Assembly (NCBI RefSeq): GCF_004359505.1
Contig: NZ_SCWE01000001.1
Coordinates: 124,001 to 188,000 of the forward strand
DNA: 64,000 bases
Reading direction: 5' to 3'
From: Macrococcus hajekii
GTDB lineage: Bacteria; Bacillota; Bacilli; Staphylococcales; Staphylococcaceae
In this document: piece after piece, positions 30,590 through 36,790 of the stretch
How positions within the stretch are numbered: position 1 is the stretch's first letter
Layout of the letters: each line of letters begins with the position of its first letter
The notes under the pieces: model-generated
Databases searched by the model: none
Told to the model about the DNA's origin: nothing
Seen by the model: the letters and a program-made list of their open reading frames with translations, nothing else
Made by a program: the position numbers and the translations under genes

Positions 30590-30604
30590 ATGAAAACGAA
30601 TTCA
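30590..30604. promoter_or_regulatory. cre site upstream of sdaAB
   Basis: ATGAAAACGAATTCA matches every fixed position of WTGNAANCGNWNNCW. It lies some 65 bases upstream of the -35 of the sdaAB promoter. Confidence 0.6.
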
Positions 30605-30702
30605 CAAATTCGATATGAACTAAGCATATTTTAAAATACAGATTAAGTCAAACTGAAAATTGTTAACAAATGATGAATATCGACTTATTATTCAATTTAT
30701 TT

Positions 30703-30731
30703 AAAAAGACTCACTCAAGTCAGAGGGAGTC
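30703..30731 (-). terminator. Terminator of htrA
   Basis: On the minus strand a GACTC-CTC/GAG-GAGTC stem with mismatches is followed by TTTTT. Confidence 0.65.
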
Positions 30732-30737
30732 AGGTTA

Positions 30738-31904
30738 TTATTTCATGTTTTCATCATCACGTAATATGAGTGAGACGTCTATTTTCTTGTTATCGCGAAC
30801 AACGGTTAAATTAAGCGTATCGCCTGCTTTTTTATTGCGATATAAATAACTTTTAAGTTCGCTGTCTGATGTGACTTTCTTACCGTCAACAGCAACAATC
30901 ACATCACCTTTTTTAACCGATTTACCGGCATATTCATCAGTCTGAATAACCACAACACCTGGCTGGTCAGCATTCAGTTCACTTCTGTACTGAGGGGGGA
31001 TGGCATCAGAAGAAACGAGTGCAAGACCCATGTAAGGGCGGATGACTTTACCATTTTTAACGATTTCGGCAATGACCGTCTGTGCATCATTGGCTGGAAT
31101 AGCAAAGCCGATACCTTCAACCTCAGCAGCAGCAATTTTCATGGAATTAATACCGATTAACTGGCCAGCAGTGTTGATGAGAGCGCCGCCCGAGTTACCG
31201 GGATTGATTGCAGCGTCAGTCTGAATCGCTTTGACAGATGATTCACCTGCTGAAGTAGAGACAGTCATCGAACGTTCTTTAGCGCTGATAATACCTTTTG
31301 TTACACTGTTTGATAAGTCGAGCCCGAGTGGATTACCGATGGCATAAACAGAATCACCTGTCCGTACTTTGTTGGAGTCTGCAAATGCTAAAGGTTTGAT
31401 GTTGAAGTCACCTTTTATTTTTAGTACAGCGATATCAGTCAGTGCATCTGTTCCGAGCAACTCAGCATTTACTCTCTTACCTGTAGAAAGCTGAACTTTG
31501 ATATCGCTTGCGCCTTCAACGACATGGTTATTAGTAACGATGTAGGAAGACTGATCATCTGCCTGGTAAATAACGCCTGAGCCTGTACCGGCAGCTTCTT
31601 CATCATTGGTAAGGTCTGAAGGGAAAATACCATTCGTCTTCTGCATGTTCACTACACCTACAATAGCAGGTGAGACATTTTCCAGCATATCAGATAGTGA
31701 AGCACTATCTTTATCATTGATCGCAGCATTTTGTACGACATCAGGTACGGACTCAGTTTTCTGATTAGAATCAATGAAATAATCAGCGCCTAGTGTCAGA
31801 GCCGAACCGAGGACACCCGCTAGTAAAAGTGGAATGAATTTAGGCTGTGTTTTCTTCTCTCGAATTAAAGGTCTTTCATCATATTGTTCTTCATGTGAAT
31901 TCAT
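30738..31904 (-). CDS. htrA: HtrA-like serine protease (DegP/HtrA family)
   Basis: A 388-residue membrane-anchored quality-control protease. A charged cytoplasmic tail is followed by one helix (about residues 23-43). The trypsin-like domain has the full triad: His127 in VTNNHVVEG, Asp157 in ALTDIAVLKI and Ser238 in INPGNSGGALIN. A PDZ domain covers about 290-380. This is the short single-PDZ form of bacilli and staphylococci, which degrades misfolded exported proteins. AGGAGG precedes ATG 31904. A perfect inverted repeat covers its -10 in the divergent spacer with the acyltransferase gene. Confidence 0.94.
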   Translation of the reverse strand: MNSHEEQYDERPLIREKKTQPKFIPLLLAGVLGSALTLGADYFIDSNQKTESVPDVVQNAAINDKDSASLSDMLENVSPAIVGVVNMQKTNGIFPSDLTNDEEAAGTGSGVIYQADDQSSYIVTNNHVVEGASDIKVQLSTGKRVNAELLGTDALTDIAVLKIKGDFNIKPLAFADSNKVRTGDSVYAIGNPLGLDLSNSVTKGIISAKERSMTVSTSAGESSVKAIQTDAAINPGNSGGALINTAGQLIGINSMKIAAAEVEGIGFAIPANDAQTVIAEIVKNGKVIRPYMGLALVSSDAIPPQYRSELNADQPGVVVIQTDEYAGKSVKKGDVIVAVDGKKVTSDSELKSYLYRNKKAGDTLNLTVVRDNKKIDVSLILRDDENMK

Positions 31905-31921
31905 AGTAGCCTCCTGTTCTA

Positions 31922-31942
31922 TGTTATTATATATTAATAACA
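31922..31942. promoter_or_regulatory. Inverted repeat at the htrA/plsC-like divergent promoter
   Basis: TGTTATTA-TATAT-TAATAACA is a perfect 8-bp inverted repeat. It covers the likely htrA -10 (TATAAT on the minus strand, 31926-31931) in a 75-base divergent spacer. Confidence 0.55.
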
Positions 31943-31979
31943 GATGTTAATGAAAATTTCATGAAAAAGGGAGATATTG

Positions 31980-32585
31980 ATGTATAAATTATTATCCACG
32001 CTGATCTATTTAGTGGTTGTTGTGTTTAGACGAAAACTTAAAGTGGTAGATAAGCAGTATTTACCTAAGAACCCGGGCTATATGGTTACCTGTACCCATC
32101 AGAGTATGGTGGAAATCATTGTACTTGCGATGGCAGTGTATCCAGGTACTATTCATTATATGGCGAAAAAAGAACTGTTTAAAACTAAGTTTCTGAACTG
32201 GCTTTTCACGAGTGTCGGTGCTTTTCCGGTAAATAGAGAAAATCCAGGCCCGTCCACACTGAAGATTCCAGTAAAGTTGTTAAAGGATAATAAAACAGTC
32301 GGAATGTTCCCATCAGGATCCAGAAATGCAGGTGCACCGATTAAAAAGGGTGCAGCCACTATTGCAGTCATGAGTAAAAAGCCTATTATTCCTGCTGTAT
32401 ACGAAGGTCCGTTAACATTTAAAGACCTTCTCTTCAGTAAAGAAAAGGCCTATATTCAGTTTGGTGAAGCAATAGAACCTACCGCATACAAGATGCCGAA
32501 AACCGAGGCTATCGCGCAGATTACTGACGATGTAGATCATTGCATGAAGAGAATGAGTGAGCAGCTTAAAAAGAGAATAAAATAA
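31980..32585 (+). CDS. PlsC-like 1-acylglycerol-3-phosphate acyltransferase with unusual motifs
   Basis: A 201-residue membrane-associated acyltransferase fold that would acylate lysophosphatidic acid. A hydrophobic N-terminus (about residues 5-16) is followed by motif I. Motif I reads HQSMVE, so the usual HX4D is HX4E (His40, Glu45). Motif III reads FPSGSR (110-115), where most family members have FPEGTR. Other blocks (AFPVNRENPG near 81-90, PIIPAVYEG) are normal. TTG 31977 immediately precedes ATG 31980; GGGAG with a 6-base spacer favours the ATG. It may be the main PlsC or a paralogue with a different acceptor; the window does not settle this. Confidence 0.82.
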   Translation: MYKLLSTLIYLVVVVFRRKLKVVDKQYLPKNPGYMVTCTHQSMVEIIVLAMAVYPGTIHYMAKKELFKTKFLNWLFTSVGAFPVNRENPGPSTLKIPVKLLKDNKTVGMFPSGSRNAGAPIKKGAATIAVMSKKPIIPAVYEGPLTFKDLLFSKEKAYIQFGEAIEPTAYKMPKTEAIAQITDDVDHCMKRMSEQLKKRIK

Positions 32586-32587
32586 AT

Positions 32588-32624
32588 AAAACGACGAATG
32601 ACTAAGCGCATTCGTCGTTTTATT
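32588..32624. terminator. Bidirectional terminator after the plsC-like gene
   Basis: A 13-bp perfect stem AAAACGACGAATG/CATTCGTCGTTTT with an 8-base loop. Its right arm overlaps the last codon of the minus-strand gene at 32620. Confidence 0.9.
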
Positions 32625-32838
32625 CTGCTTTCATGACGATTGTTTCTGTATATTCATCAGGATAGATAAATTCTAATTTGCATATATGAGGTCGATTGTA
32701 CTGTTTAGCTGCTTCTTTTGAATGTTTTCTGTAGCGATTAATAAATACTTCTTTTTCTGATTCATTTTGAAGAAGTTGAAACTGAGTATCTTTGCTCAGC
32801 AGGGTAGGTAATGAAGCTTTAAGTAGTATGGCTGGCAT
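32620..32838 (-). CDS. Small conserved-looking protein of unknown function
   Basis: A 72-residue polar protein (starts MPAILLKASLPTLLSKD, ends YTETIVMKAE), Lys/Glu/Tyr-rich, with no membrane segment or recognised motif. The gene call is supported by AGGAGGT nine bases before ATG 32838 and by a strong terminator that starts at its stop codon. I do not recognise the family. It stands alone between convergent and codirectional neighbours. Confidence 0.65.
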   Translation of the reverse strand: MPAILLKASLPTLLSKDTQFQLLQNESEKEVFINRYRKHSKEAAKQYNRPHICKLEFIYPDEYTETIVMKAE

Positions 32839-32930
32839 ATAGGGGACCTCCTTTTTCGGTTTTTATGGTATTTTACTATAACCGTTATAAGGTAGCGTTA
32901 AACTTTTTTATAATATAACATTAAAAAATT

Positions 32931-32970
32931 AAGAAAGAGACGAGTGCAATTAAGCACTTGTCTCTTTCTT
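32931..32970 (-). terminator. Terminator overlapping the end of the small HTH-like gene
   Basis: A 17-bp stem with one G-T pair (AAGAAAGAGAC.AGTGC and complement, 6-base loop) contains the stop codon of the 68-residue gene in its loop. A T-rich tract follows on the minus strand. Confidence 0.88.
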
Positions 32971-33156
32971 ATCTGTGGATGTTGAGAATAAGTCCTCTTC
33001 TAACTCAGAGAGTTTAAGGAAGATTGATTCATCTAAAGACTCAATTGACTGAGAGCCATCCATCAATGCTTCTATAATATGAATATCGTTGCCAGTTGCT
33101 GTTGCAATCTGGTAAGCAGTTAACTTTCCATTTAAAAGATTAGGAAGGTGTCGCAA
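32950..33156 (-). CDS. Small HTH-like protein, TTG start
   Basis: A 68-residue protein. LTAYQIATATGNDIHIIEALMDGSQSIESL (given here only as its positions, about 12-41) resembles a Cro/XRE helix-turn-helix, with a conserved-looking Gln/Ala/Gly pattern. The tail is acidic. The best start is TTG 33156 with GGGTGA six bases upstream; no ATG fits. The last codons form one arm of the terminator hairpin, which supports an evolved, expressed unit. Whether it binds DNA is not shown; it could also be a staphylococcal protein of unknown role. Confidence 0.68.
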   Translation of the reverse strand: MRHLPNLLNGKLTAYQIATATGNDIHIIEALMDGSQSIESLDESIFLKLSELEEDLFSTSTDKKETSA

Positions 33157-33252
33157 ATTATATCACCCTTCATGAATGTAGTAGATTCATTATATAGTAT
33201 TAAGATGATAAAATATACACTTAATTGTTAAATACGTCAAAAATTTCATATT

Positions 33253-34545
33253 TTATTTTACATATGTTTCGTAATACTTACGTCCTTTTTCATAATCCAG
33301 TCTATTTTCCCATTTCGCAATCACGAGTGTTGAGAGCGCGTTACCGACGACATTCACGACAGTACGTGACATATCAAGAATGCGGTCAATACCGATAATA
33401 AGTGCCAGTCCTTCAGGATGTAAGCCCATTGCTGTAAGAGTAGTGATCAGTACAACGATCGAAGTTCCAGGTACAGCAGCCATCCCTTTAGAAGTCAGCA
33501 TTAAAGTCAGCAATAAGATGAGCTGTTCTGTCAGTGATAATTGAACACCATACATTTGTGCGATGAATAGAGCAGCAATTGACTGGTACAGAGCTGAACC
33601 ATCTAAGTTGAAAGTATAACCGGTCGGTACAACAAATGAGACGATTTCTTTCGGTGCACCAAATTTCTCCATTTTGTTCATAATGCTAGGAAGAACAGTT
33701 TCAGAACTTGAAGTTGAGAAGGCGAGCAGCAGCTCATCTTTCAGAATACGAAGTAAATGGAAGATATTAATCTTACAGATTGCTGCAACACCGCCCAGTA
33801 CTACAAGTATAAAGAAAATCATTGCACCGACTACAACAAGTGTCAGTTTGAGTAATGGAATAAGTGCGCTGACACCAAACGTCATGACTGTAACAGCCAT
33901 AAAGGCAAAAACGCCGATAGGTGCATATTTCATAATTTGATTAGTCATCCAGAAGATGACATCAAGAACACCCTCGAGTACAAGTTTGACAGGTTCAGCA
34001 CGTTTGCCAACAGCTGCAATTCCAAGTCCGAAGAATACGGAGAAGAAAATAACCGGCAGCAATTGTCCTTGTGCCATTGAATCAATGATATTCGTTGGAA
34101 TAATTCCCACAATAGTATCAATCATATGATTGCCATATGTTGATGAAGAAGCAGCTTCAGCATTCGTTGTGTATTTCGATACATCACCTTTAGGCAGCTT
34201 CGTAGGATCGATACCAGAGCCTGGTTTAAATACATTAGCGAATATAATTCCAAGACCGATAGCAACAGTAGTGATGACCTCAAAGTAAAGTAATGTTTTC
34301 CAGCCATATCGGCCAACCGTTTTCATATCGCCTGCACCTGCAATTGAGATAGCAAGTGAACAGAAGACAATCGGTACCACAATCATTTTAATTAAGTGAA
34401 GGAAGACATCACCGAAGGGCTGAATATAATTTTTTAAATCATCTTGACCATAGAGAAGAATCCCGACAACGACACCCAACACTAACGCAAGTAAAATCTG
34501 CGTCGGCAGGCTGATGCCTTTTCTCCGTTTTTTGATTGATTCCAA
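33253..34545 (-). CDS. gltT: Glutamate/aspartate-type proton or sodium symporter (DAACS family)
   Basis: A 430-residue transporter of the dicarboxylate/amino acid:cation symporter family with eight helices and two re-entrant loops. The first loop is the serine-rich FSTSSSETVLPSIMNKME. The second is SKGMAAVPGTSIVVL. YTFNLDGSALYQ corresponds to the NMDGT cation site, here NLDGS. GltT/GltP is the closest match I can name; a dicarboxylate substrate is possible. The start codon is TTG (34545) with GAGGAA five bases upstream. The promoter is at 34576-34604. Confidence 0.88.
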   Translation of the reverse strand: MESIKKRRKGISLPTQILLALVLGVVVGILLYGQDDLKNYIQPFGDVFLHLIKMIVVPIVFCSLAISIAGAGDMKTVGRYGWKTLLYFEVITTVAIGLGIIFANVFKPGSGIDPTKLPKGDVSKYTTNAEAASSSTYGNHMIDTIVGIIPTNIIDSMAQGQLLPVIFFSVFFGLGIAAVGKRAEPVKLVLEGVLDVIFWMTNQIMKYAPIGVFAFMAVTVMTFGVSALIPLLKLTLVVVGAMIFFILVVLGGVAAICKINIFHLLRILKDELLLAFSTSSSETVLPSIMNKMEKFGAPKEIVSFVVPTGYTFNLDGSALYQSIAALFIAQMYGVQLSLTEQLILLLTLMLTSKGMAAVPGTSIVVLITTLTAMGLHPEGLALIIGIDRILDMSRTVVNVVGNALSTLVIAKWENRLDYEKGRKYYETYVK

Positions 34546-34575
34546 ACGAATTCCTCATTTCTATATTATTTCTAA

Positions 34576-34604
34576 ATATTAGTGCTTTTATCCCTTAAAG
34601 TCAA
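34576..34604 (-). promoter_or_regulatory. gltT promoter
   Basis: On the minus strand -35 TTGACT (34599-34604) and -10 TAATAT (34576-34581) are separated by 17 bases. Confidence 0.7.
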
Positions 34605-34618
34605 TGGAATCCTTGTCC

Positions 34619-34663
34619 GTTTCTTCCATCTGAATGTCAGAAGATATTTATATGGGAAGAAAC
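34619..34663. repeat. Inverted repeat upstream of the gltT promoter
   Basis: Arms GTTTCTTCCAT (34619-34629) and ATGGGAAGAAAC (34652-34663, one extra base) flank a 22-base spacer, directly upstream of the gltT -35. It could be a regulator site or an RNA hairpin of an unannotated transcript. Confidence 0.5.
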
Positions 34664-34724
34664 AGATTCAAGAAGCCTCTTAAAGAATATATATACCACT
34701 AGTAATCGCTGTCTTATCAACTTT

Positions 34725-34757
34725 ATGAAAGCGTATACTTTGATAATGATATCATTA
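34725..34757. promoter_or_regulatory. Candidate cre and adjacent palindrome upstream of gltT
   Basis: ATGAAAGCGTATACT (34725-34739) fits WTGNAANCGNWNNCW at all fixed positions. Four bases on is a perfect 14-bp palindrome TAATGATATCATTA (34744-34757), similar to half of a Fur-type box but one base too short at its centre. The rest of the 281-base spacer 34546-34826 holds the gltT promoter, an inverted repeat and the osmC terminator, and no gene I can support. Confidence 0.4.
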
Positions 34758-34797
34758 AAAAGATGAAAACTAAATGAGTAAATTGATGACAACGAAA

Positions 34798-34828
34798 AAA
34801 AGATCTGTACCTGAGTGGCAAGATCTTT
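34798..34828 (-). terminator. Terminator of the OsmC gene
   Basis: On the minus strand AAAGATCT/AGATCTTT (8 bp, long loop) is followed by a run of T. It overlaps the stop codon. Confidence 0.65.
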
Positions 34829-35264
34829 AGTCATTGATATGAATCTCTTTAACAGACACGGTAACATTACCTTTTAAGGCCCGGGTAATCATACAGTTTT
34901 CCTCTGCTTTATGAACGAAACGGGAGATGAGCTTATGTTTTGATACAGGTGTATCCGTCTTGATGTGAACGACATAGTCAATAGCTTCATAGTTGAGAAT
35001 ACCATCTGTCTGAGCCACTGTGGCGGTCGAATCAACTGTTAAATCAGTAAGCGGGATATTATTTCTCTCAAATAGAACAGATAATGAAATGATAAAACAA
35101 GTCGTCGCTGCACCGAGCAGCATCTCATCAGGATTTGTACCGATTTCTACACCGTTCATAGAAGCGGGGATAGAAATTTGAGTATCCATATTTTTAGTTT
35201 TAAGGGTACCGTAATCGTCGTACCCTCCGGTGAAGGTCGCCTGACCCGTAAAATGATGTTTCAT
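34827..35264 (-). CDS. OsmC/Ohr-family peroxiredoxin, SACOL1771 type
   Basis: A 145-residue dimeric thiol peroxidase fold. The two redox cysteines are Cys56 in AATTCFIISL and Cys124 in EENCMITRAL, the OsmC/Ohr arrangement. The N-terminal FTGGYDDYGTLKTKN and PDEMLLGA resemble the staphylococcal SACOL1771 subfamily. It reduces organic or inorganic hydroperoxides in the cytosol. AAGGAGTGATG precedes ATG 35264. It is codirectional with rpsD but separated by the rpsD terminator. Confidence 0.9.
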   Translation of the reverse strand: MKHHFTGQATFTGGYDDYGTLKTKNMDTQISIPASMNGVEIGTNPDEMLLGAATTCFIISLSVLFERNNIPLTDLTVDSTATVAQTDGILNYEAIDYVVHIKTDTPVSKHKLISRFVHKAEENCMITRALKGNVTVSVKEIHIND

Positions 35265-35302
35265 ATCATCACTCCTTTAAGATAATCAAAACAGAATCAG
35301 CA

Positions 35303-35337
35303 CAAAAAAACAACCTTAAGCATTTGCTTAAGGTTGT
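35303..35337 (-). terminator. Terminator of rpsD
   Basis: A 12-bp stem ACAACCTTAAGC/GCTTAAGGTTGT (4-base loop) is followed on the minus strand by TTTTTTTG. Confidence 0.92.
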
Positions 35338-35345
35338 CAGTGTTA

Positions 35346-35948
35346 TTAACGTGAGTAGTACTCAACGATTAACTGTTCATTGATTTCAGCAGATAATTCT
35401 GAACGTTCTGGTGTACGAATGAATGTACCTTCTAATTTGTCAGCGTCAAATGTTAAGTATTCTGGTACGTGGTTAGATAATTCAACTGATTCAGCGATGA
35501 TATCTAATTTTTGTGATTTTTCACGTACTGAGATAACTTGACCTGCTTTTAAAGTGTAAGATGGGATATCTACACGTTGGCCATCAACTAAGATGTGACC
35601 GTGGTTAACTAATTGACGTGCTTGACGACGTGTACGAGCTAAACCTAATTGGTAGACAACTGCATCTAAACGAGATGCTAAGAGTGCCATGAAGTTAGCA
35701 CCGTGGATACCTTTGATTTTTGCAGCACGGTCAAAGATTGTACGGAATTGACGTTCGTTGATACCGTACATGTAACGTAATTTTTGTTTCTCTTGTAATT
35801 GAAGACCATATTCAGACATTTTTTTACGTTGGTTAGGACCATGTTGTCCTGGTGCGTATGGGCGTCTTTCTAATTCTTTACCAGTGCCGCTTAATGAAAT
35901 ACCTAAACGACGAGATTTTTTCCAAGTTGAACCTGTAAATCGAGCCAT
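35346..35948 (-). CDS. rpsD: 30S ribosomal protein S4
   Basis: A 200-residue small-subunit protein ([19 protein letters not shown] start) that nucleates 16S rRNA assembly. The S4 domain lies at about residues 90-155 ([34 protein letters not shown]). A longer frame runs upstream to 36065, but AAGGAGGAG just before ATG 35948 and the invariant MARFTG start settle the matter. The gene is monocistronic with a perfect sigma-A promoter and a leader of about 170 bases that is probably the autoregulatory target. Confidence 0.98.
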   Translation of the reverse strand: MARFTGSTWKKSRRLGISLSGTGKELERRPYAPGQHGPNQRKKMSEYGLQLQEKQKLRYMYGINERQFRTIFDRAAKIKGIHGANFMALLASRLDAVVYQLGLARTRRQARQLVNHGHILVDGQRVDIPSYTLKAGQVISVREKSQKLDIIAESVELSNHVPEYLTFDADKLEGTFIRTPERSELSAEINEQLIVEYYSR

Positions 35949-36122
35949 AAGTTGACTCCTCCTTATTTGTTTTTTTCGCGAAAAACAAAAATATGATAAA
36001 TGCTTAAGTCGATATAGCATCTTTCCGTGCCTTCGCCTGTTAGCTTTGGTTACACAACACGCCAACTAAGGGGACACCATAGAGCGCCTTAATATTTATC
36101 TGCTACTCTCGTTTATTCACAT
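35949..36122 (-). promoter_or_regulatory. rpsD leader, probable S4 autoregulatory RNA
   Basis: The untranslated leader between the promoter and rpsD is about 170 bases long, far more than a ribosome site needs. It contains several short complementary segments and a hairpin (GTTTTT-CGCG-AAAAAAC) directly before AAGGAGGAG. Firmicute rpsD leaders are known S4-binding autoregulatory RNAs; I infer the same here and have not folded it. Confidence 0.6.
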
Positions 36123-36128
36123 TCACTT

Positions 36129-36157
36129 ATTATATGATTTTATTATTGTAATGTCAA
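36129..36157 (-). promoter_or_regulatory. Consensus sigma-A promoter of rpsD
   Basis: On the minus strand -35 TTGACA (36152-36157) and -10 TATAAT (36129-36134) are both perfect, with an exact 17-base spacer. Confidence 0.93.
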
Positions 36158-36171
36158 CACTCAATCGCCTA

Positions 36172-36651
36172 TTATACAGTGGCGGCTGTCAGGTGCTTTT
36201 CAAGTACTTGAACGAATGCTTCAAGTCCCACCTGATCGTCTGCATTGAATCGATTTGTAATGGGTGCATCAATATCTAGGACACCGTATATTTCACCGTT
36301 CACTTTAATCGGAACGACGATTTCGGATTTTGAATTTGCATCACAGGCAATATGTCCCGGGAAAGCATGAACATCTGCAACAAGCATAGTCTTCTGCTCA
36401 CTGACTGCTGTTCCACATACACCGCGACCGACTGGTATGGTCACACATGCAGGTAAGCCTTGAAAAGGACCGAGCTGCAACTGTCCGTTTTTCATCGTAT
36501 AGAAACCGACCCAGTTAACATCTGTCAGAAAATAGTTGAGCAGACTTGAAGCATTGGCTAAATGACTGACTGAGTCATCCTCACCAGCAAGCAGGTGGTC
36601 GAGTGCTGTATTCAGTGCGTGATAATCTTTGATCTGTCCAGGTTGAAACAT
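36172..36651 (-). CDS. Free methionine-(R)-sulfoxide reductase (GAF domain, YtsP/fRMsr)
   Basis: A 159-residue single GAF domain. The three cysteines needed by fRMsr are all present: Cys69 (LPACVTIP), Cys79 (GRGVCGTAV) and Cys103 (GHIACDANS). Their 10- and 24-residue spacing equals that of the E. coli enzyme (Cys84, 94, 118). It reduces free Met-R-SO with thioredoxin, protecting the methionine pool. The frame extends further upstream, but GAGGTG six bases before ATG 36651 marks the start. It is divergent from ezrA and codirectional with rpsD. Confidence 0.92.
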   Translation of the reverse strand: MFQPGQIKDYHALNTALDHLLAGEDDSVSHLANASSLLNYFLTDVNWVGFYTMKNGQLQLGPFQGLPACVTIPVGRGVCGTAVSEQKTMLVADVHAFPGHIACDANSKSEIVVPIKVNGEIYGVLDIDAPITNRFNADDQVGLEAFVQVLEKHLTAATV

Positions 36652-36790
36652 AAAAAACACCTCATATCTTATAGTGAAAATCAAGTTATGATTTACATTT
36701 TAATCATTCGCTCAATTTTTCACAATAAAATAGTTTTTTGCTACTCTTTTTTACGTTATAATGTTGAAGAACAAGTTGGAGGGAAGAACG

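Noticed and set aside
34637-34867. 76-residue minus-strand ORF between gltT and osmC
   Set aside because: It overlaps the end of osmC in another frame, covers the gltT upstream elements and has no ribosome site.
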